A stretch of 64,000 bases of DNA from Siphonodentalium dalli (taxonomy: Eukaryota; Mollusca; Scaphopoda; Gadilida; Siphonodentaliidae): the NCBI GenBank assembly GCA_032622095.1, contig CP136066.1, forward strand, positions 101,267,319 through 101,331,318, written 5' to 3'. A program made the position numbers and the translations under genes. Below the pieces are notes generated by a model, which did no database searches, was not told the DNA's origin, and saw only the letters and a program-made list of their open reading frames with translations. Below are positions 25,167 to 36,375 of the stretch, piece by piece (the stretch's first letter is position 1; every line of letters starts with the position of its first letter).

Positions 25167-25619
25167 TGATCTCTTTTACTGTAGATTTTCATATGAAAAT
25201 TGTTGTAAATTATCTCAACTTTAATATATGTACTTCAAAGTGTTAAGGTTAATGTCTCCACAGTTTTGACATCTGAAATATACATAGGGTGCATATGTTG
25301 ACACTGAAAGCTACATGGTGTCAGACTGGAAACTAACATGGACTGTCTGCCCAGAAATGAAATTAATGTTCATTCACTGAAAGTCTGCATGCAGGTATTT
25401 GGTGCAGGTGCCTATATCAATGGAGAAAATACAATAAAATATGGGGGGAAGGGTAATGGGGGCACAACTTGTTTTTAGTGCCTTTTCTGTGTTGATGATC
25501 AGTTCCTCTGCCAAAAACAATGCTGTTTTTGGATGTTCTGCTTCCCCCTTACCCCTGGTTACTTCTGATGCTCTGTTTGTTGTTGTTGGAAGTGTTCCTA
25601 GTCTTGACCCTCTGAAAGT

Positions 25620-25885
25620 CCTTAACTGTTTCTATACTAAATGGATTACCCACTCAGTTATATAGATACATTGAATGGTCTATTAATCACCTGGAGGGGT
25701 TTTCAGGAAAAATTAGCAGACAACAGATAATACAAGTAGAGAAGTCAGAATGAGTCCTGTTTATTCGAGGGAAATGTTCAGATAATAATTTCAACAAATG
25801 TCCTATGGTCGTCAGTTGAAATTATTAGTATTTGAACATTTCCAAAGGGACTACTCATCAATGATTATTTACTGTATTTAGTAAA
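25620..25885. mobile_element. Family E element
   Basis: Starts CTGTTTCTATACTAAATGGA and contains GGAATGGTCTATTA-like, AGACAACAGA and TTCAGATAATAATTTCAAC blocks, then an inverted GAAATTATTAGTATTTGAAC and ACTCATCAATGA. Confidence 0.6.
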
Positions 25886-26007
25886 TACGTTGGTTAAAAT
25901 GCTGTTTTATTATCTTTCAGGTATTTATGCTTTATACCTCTGATAAGTTCTGCCCCCTACTTAAATTGCTTCAGATACCCTTTGATCTCGGAAGCACATT
26001 ATGCACC

Positions 26008-26528
26008 AGATCATGCCATCAATCTTTACTCTGGCTAATGCCCGTAGAGATCATATTCCACCAGTACAAAACCTGGGAACTTTTTGATGTTCTGACCTGT
26101 TCTGACAGGGAACTTTATATCATCGAACATACAAGACAGGGAATATATTTCTTTGTTAATATGTGTTCCTCAATAATCTACTTCACATTAGGATGTGGTC
26201 CCAGCGCGAGATTGCATGCTTTTCTGTGACTTTTGTGAGCCGACATAATAAACATTGAATTAATTTCCCAGGAGAAATTCCATAATTGTATTTAAAGTGA
26301 CGCAAAGCAAAATCGCTCACATAGTCACTTAAATCGTGCAATTTCAAGTTGGGACCTACACTGAAGTACATTATTAAGGAACAGGTAATAACAAATAAAC
26401 ATATTCCCCGCATTATTTTTCTTCTTTATAAAGTTCCCTGTCAAAGCTTCAAAAAGTTCCCAGGTTTTGTACTGGTGGAATATGATCTATATGGGCATTA
26501 GCCAGAGTAGAGGTTCATGACATGATCT
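26008..26528. mobile_element. 521-bp imperfect palindrome (foldback)
   Basis: Mirrored blocks run from AGATCATGCCAT to ATGACATGATCT through CCAGTACAAAACCTGGGAAC / GTTCCCAGGTTTTGTACTGG and AGGGAACTTTAT / ATAAAGTTCCCT to GGGAATATAT near the centre. Arms of about 220 bp with many small mismatches. No protein. Confidence 0.7.
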
Positions 26529-26934
26529 TAAGTGTGCACTAATTGACCTTTTATTTGGGGGGGAGGGGCTGTTGTGTCTTGCCAATAATGTGTCCCTGTT
26601 TTCATATTAACCTTTGTATTGTGAAGGATTTGCAATATCTTATCATTTAATTAAAGATTCTTGATACAGGTGAGAAAAATTTATATCTTGCTTCTCCGAT
26701 GAATGTGACTACATTAATGGGCGAGCGCTAAGACCAATAATCATATTTGAAAGACATTGACATACATTCTATTAATGAATGAATAATTACTATTATTTAT
26801 GAACTTAAATTGACAAAGGACTTCACATTGGTCACATTTGCATGTGTAAAACACTTTATCTTATACCGATTGGAGATATTGCCCATGCATTATACTTCAT
26901 CTATAACACATATGTATGTGCTATAGGAAGATCA
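26529..26934. other. No gene seen
   Basis: AT-rich, nothing recognised. Confidence 0.45.
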
Positions 26935-27342
26935 TTAAAGACATATTATGGATCTCATCGGCCCTAATTTACAGTCTGTAGAGTGCCAGGGGCCGCTGAG
27001 ATCGGCCCTAAAAAAATTAAAATTCTTTACTTTTTTTTTTGGGTATGCTTAAGCATGCTATAGCGAATTTAAAAACAAACTGGATAAGTCCTTAGGGGCA
27101 TGTTATAACTCAAAACTATCACCAAGTATTCATAGTAATAATTTTGATGCCCATGAAAAACGTAAGATTCCCTGGCACTAAACCTACAAAATAAGCCTGG
27201 CACTGAAAGAGTTAATTAATATATAGGAGTGACAATGTGTGTTGCCAATTTTGATATAATATTTGTAAAATAACTACGTTGAGCAAGATTATTCTCCATT
27301 TCTATTATGATCACCCTACCGAAGTGTACCACATCACTTTAA
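26935..27342 (-). mobile_element. Family J TTAA element, interrupted by a decayed TTAA MITE
   Basis: TTAA at 26935-26938 and 27339-27342. Ends AGACATATTATGG and CCACATCACT match the J copies at 52757, 54568 and 61180. The middle (about 26951-27214) is replaced by sequence related to the element at 6578 (GATCTCATCGGCCCTA, CCTGGCACTGAAAGAG then TTAA). Confidence 0.7.
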
Positions 27343-28349
27343 TAACAAGCCAACAAATTTCTTAAAATAAGATTCACTGTGGTACTAGTATATTAATAAT
27401 GACCTCTGAGCTGATACCATAGTCATGGAATAAATTTGCTTAAGATGAAAGCAACCAGTGTATCATTTATGCTAGAATTGACATAAAGCGAGAATAAATG
27501 GACTGAATAGACTGAGATAGAAGATAGCTTTATGTAATTGATGAGTTTTGCGTGATATCATCTGCTTTGATAGTGATACTTTGATAGTCTCTATGCATTA
27601 ATGAAGATTTGTGATTCCAATATAAAGCTACTTGCATATAATTGTTATTAATCTGTTACTGCATGTCCGGAAATATGTATCCAGTGAAGTTGTAACAGCT
27701 AACAATGTTTTGTTGATCGCAATGAAGTGAGTCAAAATAGAATGCCTTTTAGAATTTCAAATTGAATCCAGTTTAATTGTAAAAATTAATCGTTTGATGA
27801 TTAACTTCTCTGAGGAGTAATTCAGTTAAGCTCATCAAACTTTCATTGTTCCCCCCACATTTCATCAGAGGACTATAGTAATGACCCATGACCATCTGTT
27901 CGGAACTTTGTCTGAGCGTGTATTCTGTCATTTTCCAGTCAAGTTTTTAAAAACTTGGCACATATATCAACCAGCATGAACCTGCGATTTTGAGTTTGGT
28001 CAGACTCAATTTGGCATGCAGAGTTAATTTTATTGCCCTTTTCGATATAGAATTGTTTGTCTGAGTCTGCATTCCGTCATTTTCCAATAGGGGGGACACA
28101 TTTTGATCAATGACCTTTTATTTAACTTTTGTTTATCAGAACGTTCTCTCCAAATGACTGAAAAGGAATCCTATGTCTTTTCTGCACTTATACGATCAAA
28201 GCACCCCCCCCCCCCCCCCCCCCCATGGTATAATACATTACAGTTTATAATTTTGTAAATGAATGGGAGAATCGATTCAGAAATAAAAGAGTGTTGAAGG
28301 ATCAAATCAAAGCTCGAAGGCACACAGAAAAATTATTTTCTAACTTTGA
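27343..28349. other. No gene; family F-like remnant and C-tract
   Basis: About 27870-28130 holds AACTTGGCACATATATCAACC and related blocks of family F. A run of about 22 C lies at 28203-28224. Otherwise nothing recognised. Confidence 0.45.
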
Positions 28350-29970
28350 GGTTCTTTCAGATAATTTAATCGGATAATAAAAACTTTCAATGAATCCTAC
28401 CTTTGTGTTCATTGTCATTCACATTGATAGTCATTATATGCAATACCTGAAAATGGAAAGTGATAGTAAAATTCTGATACAAAGATGAAGATGAATTTAT
28501 TTGGTTTAATACTTTCCTGATGAGAGCTTCGTTGCATGGTGCAGTATTAAAGATCTTGTGTCAGTACATACTCTCATATATACAAGTCTCCCATAGGGAG
28601 CCTCGCATATATGAGAATTCACTGGCTTACAAGGTCAAGGTAAATATTGTTAAGCCATGTATTCTCTTTTATATGTGAGACTCCCTATGGGAGACTCGCA
28701 TCTATAAGAGAATGCATTGGCATAGGATTTTTGCAAAATTTCAAGAAGCTCCAATCATGGAAGGGTTAACAGATAAAAAGAAAAGGATTCTATTTTATCA
28801 TTGAACTGAAGAAAGGCAATAGTAAAATTTTCATACAAATGTAAAAGATAAACTTGTGCCAAGCAATGCACAGTACATACTATATCCCAGTGTACTGCAC
28901 AATGCAGCATACCCCTATCAGTATGCACATGTATCTGTTATATCTCAAGCCGCTGAGCAAAATTTATAATTCTATTATTGTAGTAAATGTACATATATGC
29001 ATACACAATATATTTTCGAGCTTTTAATAATGGGTTTTTTTTCCTGATAATTTAATGGCATAATAAGAAATATTCAATACATCCTTCATGTACCATACCT
29101 TCTGTGTTCATTGTTAATATTCACATTATTTGTAATACCTGAAAATTATATGGGTTAAAGGGGAAATAAATCATTAAATTTTATTAAATTTCATGATTAT
29201 AGAGAAGAAAAGCGATAGTTCGTAAACTTTTCTTAGAAATTTAAGAGATGAACTTGTGCCAGCAGTGTACATACATTTGATAATCTAAAGCTGGCACAGA
29301 ACATATCTTTATATCCCGGTGTACTGCACAATGCAGCATACCCCTATACTATCAGTATGCTCTTAGGGCTCGAGTCACTGTTTATTCTCAACATCTCACA
29401 GTTGTACTCTATGAACTATTTTGAAGAGAATTCTGCAAAAAAATGTTTTTACGCTTTTGAAAATCCTGTCATTATATCATTACTTTTTAATGAAATGGAA
29501 TGTGTACTAAATTTATAAATAATTCTATTGGAGTATGCATACACAATTTATTTTATTGCTTTAATGGTGTTTTTATGATACTGTAATTTCATGGCATAAT
29601 AAGAACTATTCAATACATCCTACTTGTACAGTACCTACTGTGTTCATTGTTAATATTCATGTTATTTGTAATACCTGAAAATGACATTGTATTATATGGG
29701 TTAAGGGGGAAATAAAGCATAAAATGTTATTACATTTGATAGAGAAGAAAAGCGATAGTTCGTAAACTTTTCATGGAAATTTAAGAGATAAACTTGTGCC
29801 AGCCGAGTACATACATTTGATAAACTAAAGCTGGCACAGTACATATCTTTATATCCCGGTGTACTGCACAATGCAGCATACCCCTATACTATCAGTATGC
29901 ACATCTCTCATAGCTCGAGCCGCTGTTTATTCCCATTATCTCACAGTTGTACTCTCTGTACTTTTCAGTT
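28350..29970. repeat. Promoter-proximal tandem repeats, about three copies of ~540 bp
   Basis: Copies at about 28350-28960 (holding a family B insertion), 29030-29430 and 29560-29970. Shared blocks are TTTAATGGCATAATAAGAA-type, CTGTGTTCATTGTTAATATTC, AGATAAACTTGTGCC and GTGTACTGCACAATGCAGCA followed by TACCCCTAT. The last copy ends just before the presumed promoter. Confidence 0.8.
28506..28769. mobile_element. Family B TTAA MITE, inside tandem repeat
   Basis: TTAA at both ends (28506-28509 and 28766-28769), two hairpins. The left end is mutated (TACTTTCCTGATGAG). Confidence 0.8.
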
Positions 29971-30481
29971 TGGTGTGCCGATAGACTCCAGATGTGTGGG
30001 CCGAGCAGACAGGAGCTGAATAATTCACTGTTGGAATAACTGACATACCAGGCAGCTGGTCTGTGCCCACTGATAAACCATTCTCAATGGATTAGTATGT
30101 AGGCGAGGACAGCGAGTCAAAGCTCTGTGTGTCACACACAACAACAGGATTATCGACAACCTGTAGCCAATTCACATCACACAACACCACGATTGTTAAT
30201 AAGCAGATACTGTTTTATACTGGAGTCGTGAGGTTATCTTTAAGCTGTTAATATAGAGGAGTGCTTGCTTCAGTATGGATTTATTATTGCGGATTTCTTC
30301 TTAATAGTGAAATGGATTTTATTTTATGAATTTCACCGATAATGTGATATATTCGGTGAGTTGTGTTTGGCGGATTTTTGTCCTCATTTCTTTATAAAAT
30401 GAGAAATTTCACCTATTTCTCAGCTATGGATTAATTTATTTCGTTTATAGTCTGTGATATTTTTCCTTCAAAGATTTAACA
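29971..30481 (+). promoter_or_regulatory. Presumed 5' UTR and proximal promoter of HEATR5B-like gene
   Basis: About 500 bp of apparently unique sequence between the promoter-proximal tandem repeats and the start codon. It is free of the window's MITE families. I see no clear TATA box or initiator and no strong CpG island, so the transcription start is not located. The in-frame TGA at 30455 shows that the last 24 bases before the ATG are untranslated. Assignment is by position only. Confidence 0.4.
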
Positions 30482-30607
30482 ATGGAACTAGCTCACAGTC
30501 TTTTGCTAAATGAGGAAGCTTTGAAAAGTATTCCGGAATCGAAGCGGCCCGTGTTTGTGTTTGAATGGTTGAGATTCCTTGATAAGGTTCTGGCTGCGGC
30601 ACAAAAG
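30482..30607 (+). CDS. HEATR5B: HEATR5B-like, coding exon 1 (N-terminus)
   Basis: First coding exon, 42 codons, beginning [19 protein letters not shown] and continuing through a conserved [20 protein letters not shown] stretch. I recognise this as the N-terminus of the HEATR5 family, large (about 2,000-residue) HEAT-repeat proteins. In vertebrates and yeast (Laa1) the family works with the AP-1 clathrin adaptor at the trans-Golgi and endosomes. Start choice: the ATG has A at -3 and G at +4, and an in-frame TGA lies at 30455-30457, so no longer N-terminus is possible in this exon. The exon ends in phase 0 at a GTGAGA donor (30608). Invertebrates are expected to have one HEATR5 gene, so the B symbol means 'HEATR5A/B orthologue'. 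Family identity rests on remembered conservation, not on a search. Confidence 0.88.
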
Positions 30608-31802
30608 GTGAGATATTGATTTTACTCTTTATACTGGGTTCATACACTAGTCTGGAAATGTCATGGAATTTAAAGTGTGTGGTTAAAATGTCAACATCAC
30701 AGGATGCCTACAATTAGAAGATAATACTAATTTAAATGATACTGAAACCACGTTGTGAAAAGATATTAACTATTTAAGCAGAGCTTAAAATCTTAACGAG
30801 AATCAGAATCATGATTCTCAGTTTGATTCTCGTAAAAGCAGCTGATTTGCTGTATAATTGTTATATTTTGATTCTCACAAAATTTTATATAGATTTTAAG
30901 GCCTGTTAAGTTCTATCATAACAGTATGTTTCAAATCCTGCCTAGCGATGTCTGAAAAAGTTACGGAATTTCATCGACTTGAGGTCTTGGAAATTTTCTG
31001 AAAATCATGAAAAAGTCATTGAATTTCATCATTGAATAGGTGTACAATGGTGGATATCTCAGATTATAAGATTTGTTGGAATACCATTGAATAATTGTTT
31101 ACGTCATGCAGCAATTAAATTAATATTTTAGTCATCAGTTCTGAAACATTACAAATTACACAGGAATAAATATGTAGGGGGTGGACGCATGCAGATGCAG
31201 TGGCACCACTCCTTTGCCTGTCATTTATGCCTGTTTAAATGTATTTATTTACATTGGGGAAAGTGTCAATTTGAATGTTTTGAAGTCCCCTCACCGCATT
31301 GGTGCTTACATCCGGACTTAAAATCTGACGAGAATCAAAACAATGATTCTTAGTTTGATTCCCATAAAAGCAGCTAATTCCTTGTAGAAATGCTATATTT
31401 TGATTCTCACAAAATTTTAGGGATTTTAAGGCCTGTTACATACCATCACCTGACTAATATTGCCTGATATATTCACCATTGTCTATTCATAGATGATATC
31501 AACCCCAGATGTTACTAGTAGTACCTTGCTCAATAATGCTAAAAAATGATGAATTGTGCCAGTCTGTTAACAGTAGTCTGACAACACAACTGTTCTGCAT
31601 GCATTCACTAGTATCCAGCATATGGTTAAAACACTCAAAGACTAATAGTGAATGCATGCATCAACATTAGAACATCTGATTTATAATAATGTAAAATATA
31701 ACAATACTAAGATAAAATTTAGCATTCAAATGTGATTAACTGCAGGTTCATGCTTACTTTACAAATACTTAGCAGTACCTAGTCAGAGGCACCGATGAGG
31801 GC
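30608..31802. repeat. Intron 1 start, with a direct repeat pair
   Basis: 30778-30918 and 31314-31450 share CTTAAAATCT, GTTTGATTC, AAAAGCAGCT and TTTTGATTCTCACAAAATTT with moderate divergence. The rest is unremarkable. Confidence 0.6.
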
Positions 31803-31985
31803 TTGACCCTTTCATGACTGGAGCGTCCTGAAATTTCGTGAAAACCCTGTGCCAATGCATTCTCTTATATAAATGAGTCTCCCATGATAGGGAGCCTCAT
31901 ATATATAAGAGAATACACAATATTTACCATGACCGTGTAAGCCAGTGCATTCTCTTATATATACAAGGCTCCCCATGGGATTGCA
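31803..31985. mobile_element. Family B MITE, right end lost
   Basis: Left end CCCTTTCATGACTGGAGC (preceded by TTGA) and first hairpin present. Truncated within the second hairpin. Confidence 0.75.
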
Positions 31986-32139
31986 CTGGAACATCGCCTT
32001 TACTGCACTATTACTGCTCCCACTAGTAAGGGGCATCTGTGAGGGCTCAACACCGCCTTGCCCACAACTGGTGTCTGTACAAATATACAGGGGAATTTGG
32101 AAATGATATTTATGCACCCCTCAACAGTGGAACCAGCCT

Positions 32140-32885
32140 GGGGGTTTCAAAATGGGGAAAAGTCACTTCTCCCCGTTTAGTTATTTGGGAGAAGTGGACT
32201 GTTATCAGGGAGAAGTAACAATGGCTGAAGTTCTATTTCTACCCCATGATCACCCTTCTATTGTTCTGTTCAATAAGTATTATAAAACAAGAGCCCATTT
32301 ATAAAACCATCATGAGTAAGAACACCATTATAATCAACAAACATAGTTTAACCCTTTACCCAACAGAACGGCCCTGTGCCAATGCATTCTCTTATATATG
32401 CGAGTCGACCATAGGTCGCCTCGCATATATAAGAGAATGCATTGGCTTAGCACATTAAAAGTTATAAAATTGTTAAAGAATGTAAGAAAAAATGGTAAAA
32501 AGTGTTAAAAAAAGATTTTTTTTAGGCCAATGCATTCTCTTATATATGCGAGGCGACCTATGGTCGACTCGCATATATAAGAGAATGCATTGGCACAGGG
32601 CATAACTGTAACTACCACAATGTGGTCAAGGAGCCGGTTCCAATGATATCCATATTTGTATGGTTCTATTGAGACAGACCGAAGATATTTTAGGCTGTTG
32701 AAGCTTTATTTGGCCGGTTTTGGCCGTTTTGTTGGGTAAAGGGTTAAGTATTCTGTTGGGACATATGAATAGTGGTATATGAGAGAGAATTCACTTCTCC
32801 CTGGGAAAGAAATATGGAGAAGGTACACATTTTAGGGAGAAGATGTCTCCCAGGTTGCCCTCTAGACTGATCCCTGCCTCAACAT
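32140..32885. repeat. Repeat M, third copy, interrupted by a TTAA MITE
   Basis: Shares CAGGGAGAAGTAACAATGGC, AATAAGTATTATAAAAC, AAGAACACCATTATAAT and GTTGGGACATA with 35590-35787 and, inverted, with 41800-42120. The right part (32748-32885) matches 41800-41930 inverted. Confidence 0.75.
32348..32747. mobile_element. TTAA MITE with ACCCAACAGAACGGCC ends and paired B hairpins
   Basis: 400 bp with TTAA at both ends (32348-32351 and 32744-32747). Ends CCCTTTACCCAACAG and TTGTTGGGTAAAGGG. Inside, two near-perfect hairpins of the CTGTGCCAATGCATTC type in opposite orientation. Inserted in repeat M. Confidence 0.88.
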
Positions 32886-33760
32886 CGACCTAGTGCATAT
32901 TGCACCCTTTAATATTCATCAAGGCCAGGAACCTACCTCACCAATCAAGGATCTAACTCAAAAACTTTGATATTAAATTTGTTTAAAACATATATATAAA
33001 CATTTGTTGCATGGGATAAACTAGTACATAAGCTATGGAAATTCACAATCCACATTAAAAATTCAGTAGTCGTTAAAAACTCATATTTTTAACTGAAATT
33101 TACAGGGAAAATAGATGTCGATTGTGTCCCGATTTTTAACATCAAACACACCTCAACCATTTAATATTTAGACGTTTATAAAATGCACATAACCCTTTCA
33201 CTCGTAACTTCAATAACTGCTGCAACAAATATCTACAGTAATGTCTGAAGTATATGACCCTTTAAAGGCACGTGAGGCCTTAGTTGTCTAAAATATTCAT
33301 ATTTGTTCTAATCACCGTAAACAGAAAAACATTAAAATGCATACAGTTTCGTTCATATATACCATGACTATCGTGTAAACAGCATTGCTATCATAAAGAC
33401 CTACTATATTTTACCTAAGCAAGGGCCTGATTGTGTTACAGAAGACAGCACAATGCTACTGGCTAATCACACAAAAATGGCATAAACGCTCTTTATTTGT
33501 TCCATATCAGGAATTCACCAACAAAGAACGCTCTTTATGTTTACCATCATAATATAAACAAACACCAGAAAAGTTACTTTTTATGCATTTGTTTACATAA
33601 CAATGGTCAAACAAATGACAATAACATACTGTTTATGCGATATTTCTTATTTGTATACGGACAAAGTCTGTCTACATTTTGATGTTCTTTCTGTTTGTGG
33701 CAGTATTTGACGGGTGGAAATATTTTTACAGGATACCCACCGCCAAGGCCAACCGTACCT
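32886..33760. other. No gene seen (intron 1)
   Basis: AT-rich, nothing recognised. Confidence 0.45.
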
Positions 33761-33876
33761 TTAACAACAGCAGAATTTTGGGAGAGCTTTCCGATGAATG
33801 GCAACAAGCCATATTTCCGACTAAATCCTGAAAAATGTCTCATAATTCTGCTGCGGTTTAGGGGTCCATTATTTGC
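33761..33876. mobile_element. Family A remnant
   Basis: AACAGCAGAATTTTGGGAG then the right arm from AGCTTTCCGATGAATGGC. Outer ends lost. Confidence 0.65.
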
Positions 33877-33904
33877 ATATTAGCTACGTTTGTTCCTGGC
33901 CCTA

Positions 33905-34010
33905 TGAGCCCTCATAATTGGTTATGGTAATCAGCAATGCTGACAACATTTTCTTAAGCAAACTGTGCCACGGCAAACGATTGCCAAAGCCAAACAATCT
34001 GAATTAATAT
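33905..34010. repeat. Dispersed repeat K, copy 2
   Basis: Matches 8007-8127. Confidence 0.6.
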
Positions 34011-34192
34011 TCTCCTACTTTCCTAGGCTCCAGTTATACCAAGGACATATCAGAAGCAATTGTCTGGGCCCAATATAAAAATATATGATATGAAGTATCC
34101 CAATGGATTAAGTTAAATTGAGAAGTTATAGAATAGCTAGGATATACATGTACATGTAGCATACTAGTATTCAGTACTGAATACTAAATAGG

Positions 34193-34634
34193 CAAGCCTT
34201 GAAATAGTGTGTCTATCATTTGCAGAATGAGGTTCCCAGAGGGTGAATTTAGTGATGCTTTCCGCACTGCGGGCTAGCATTACCAAATTCACCCTCTGGG
34301 GACCCCATGCTGCTTAGGCCTCATCCTCTGGGAAGTATCTGTAGTCTGAAATTAACATTTTATTTTTTTTAGTTACTTTTTCCCTTCTGAAGTTCTGTTC
34401 AGTTTCGTATTCCCCTAATTAGCAGAAGATAAAATCCATAAATGAAGTGAATAATTGATGAACATCACCAACTTCAACTGGGGGAACTGGTCTCCCATAG
34501 CAGTTGAGGCCTAAACAGAATGAGGTCCCCAGGGGGTTAATTTGGTGATGCTATCCCACTATGCGGGAAAGGATCACTAAATTCACCCTATGTGGACCTC
34601 ATTCTGCAAATGATACACACTATGTGCTGGCTTG
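34193..34634. mobile_element. Family C MITE, full length
   Basis: 442 bp, ends CAAGCCTTGAAATAGTGTG and CACACTATGTGCTGGCTTG. The flanks resemble each other only loosely. Confidence 0.75.
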
Positions 34635-34669
34635 AATAAGGTAGGACAATTCTGAGTGTTGTACATGTA

Positions 34670-34879
34670 CAGTAATGCTCTAAATCGACTCCTTAACCAC
34701 AGGATAATTATGGGTAACTTTTCAGGATTTAATCGGAAATATGGCTTGTTGCCATTCATCGGAAAGCTCTCAGTGAGAGCTTTCCGATGAATGGCAACAA
34801 GCCATATCTCAGACTAAATCCTGAAAAGTTACCCATAATTCTCCTGTGGTTAAGGAGTCGATTATTTAGGGCATTACTG
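34670..34879. mobile_element. Family A palindromic MITE, in left arm only
   Basis: 210 bp with TA at 34668-34669 and 34880-34881. The inverted sister arm lacks it (TTGTAGGTTTTG around 43120). Confidence 0.88.
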
Positions 34880-35863
34880 TAGGTCTTGGCAAAGAAGCGG
34901 ACACAGACTTTGCCCTTTACTCCTGATGTGCTATGTTCATTTAGAGTTATAAACAAATCTACACAATTACAATACATTTTAGGTACATGTCTTGCCAAAT
35001 AAAACACTGATTCATATCTGTTTTGTCATTGAACTAGAAGCAGACAGCAATGTTATCTTCACTACTAATACCGTTTTCACTCAATATATTCATTACACTT
35101 TATGTAGATTAGGAGTTTAGATTATGTTTGTTATCTGAATTTGATGTGATGGTGCAGCTATTGGTATACTGCCTGACTCATAACAATTTACCAGTGTATT
35201 GATGGTTCATTATAACGGTATATATTGGGTTCTATAGAACCAAGCTATTGATGCTATCTGACTGGATGTGGTAATGACTAACGGTTTCTATTCACAAAAC
35301 CTTATGAGCTAATTATCATCAAATGCAATCGTACTAATATCTCTATATACTCCTATGCAACCCAAAAGGTTTCTGATGTCGTTTGTGGTTTACTGATAAT
35401 TTTGTCTTGAGATTAGGTTAGGATGTATTTATTCGGAATAACAATTAAAAATCAATTTGCAGTCTACCAGTAACTGTCATAACAAACTAATATATTTCAT
35501 AGTACATTTGTAAACCTCGGAACATGATAAAAAAAAAAGAATTTGAATTTTGTTTTAATTCATTTCTCATGAACAAAAATCGCTTTATTGATTTAAGTGG
35601 ACTGTAATCAGGGAGAAATAACAATGGCTGAAGTTCAATTTACACCCCAACATCACCCTTCTATGATCCAATAAGTATTATACAACACAAGAGCCCATTC
35701 ATAAAACGGTTATTGTGACTAAGAACACCATTATAATAAGTAAATATACTTTAAATATAATGTTGGGACATACATGTATGCATACTGCAAGAGATATCAT
35801 ATAGATAAAATACTGCCTTTATATTGAATCATTTCATTGTACTTGTTTCATATCTTACATGTA

Positions 35864-36003
35864 CAGTAATTCCCTAAGTAATCGACCCCTTAACCACAGC
35901 AGAATTATGGGTAGCTTATGGGTAGCCATATTTCCGACTAAATCCTGAAAAGTTACCCATAATTCTGCTGTGGTTAAGGGGTCGATTACTTAGGGAATTA
36001 CTG
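35864..36003. mobile_element. Family A MITE, shortened, arm-matched variants
   Basis: 140 bp, TA at 35862-35863 and 36004-36005. Both ends carry TAATTCCCTAAGTAATCGAC where other copies have TAATGCCCTAAATAATCGAC. The inner left arm is deleted. Confidence 0.88.
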
Positions 36004-36039
36004 TATGTTGTTTTTCTGTTGTAATTATTCAAATTATTC

Positions 36040-36215
36040 TTGAACCCTTGACAGGAGCTTCCTGTTCATTGGCCTGATAATATTTACCTTGACCTTAATA
36101 TAAGCCAGTGCATTCTCTTATATTTGGAGGTTCCCTATGAGAAACTCACAAGAGAATGCTCTGGCACAGGATATTTAATGCTGCATCTGCGTAGCTCCCA
36201 TCATGAAATGGTTAT
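36040..36215. mobile_element. Family B MITE, one hairpin lost
   Basis: Left CCCTTGACAGGAGC, right CATCATGAAATGG then TTAT. It abuts the next TTAA element. Confidence 0.65.
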
Positions 36216-36375
36216 TAACCCTTTCAGTGCCAAGTCCGATTTTTGTATCAACCCATATTTCCTTGATCATTTTTCAAATTTATTGATTATAATAATGTGA
36301 TACATTGATGGAAAGAGCTCTTATCAAGGAAATATGGGTTGATACAATAATCGGACATGGCACTGAAAGGGTTAA
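36215..36375. mobile_element. TTAA MITE with CAGTGCCAAG ends, no hairpin insert
   Basis: 161 bp, TTAA at both ends. CCCTTTCAGTGCCAAGTCCG mirrored by CGGACATGGCACTGAAAGGG, and ATCAACCCATATTTCCTTGA mirrored further in. Same family as 6578-6811 but without the AT-rich hairpin. Confidence 0.85.

Larger units (their letters stand above)
20685..25540. repeat. 4,856-bp tandem duplication, copy 2
   Basis: Head-to-tail second copy. The right junction is TGTTCTG/CTTCCC at 25540/25541. See copy 1 for the two homopolymer differences (24289-24297 and 24527-24529). Confidence 0.95.
34193..35787 (+). repeat. Large inverted duplication, left arm (repeat M)
   Basis: Recurs inverted at 41897-43175. Matching blocks include GACTTTGCCCTTTACTCCTG, GATGGTGCAGCTATTGGTAT, CTATAGAACCAAGCTATTGA and GTTGGGACATA. 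Confidence 0.9.

Noticed and set aside
30200-30220. TATA box at TTTTATACTGG upstream of HEATR5B
   Set aside because: AT-rich words of this kind are common here and no transcription start evidence ties it to a promoter.
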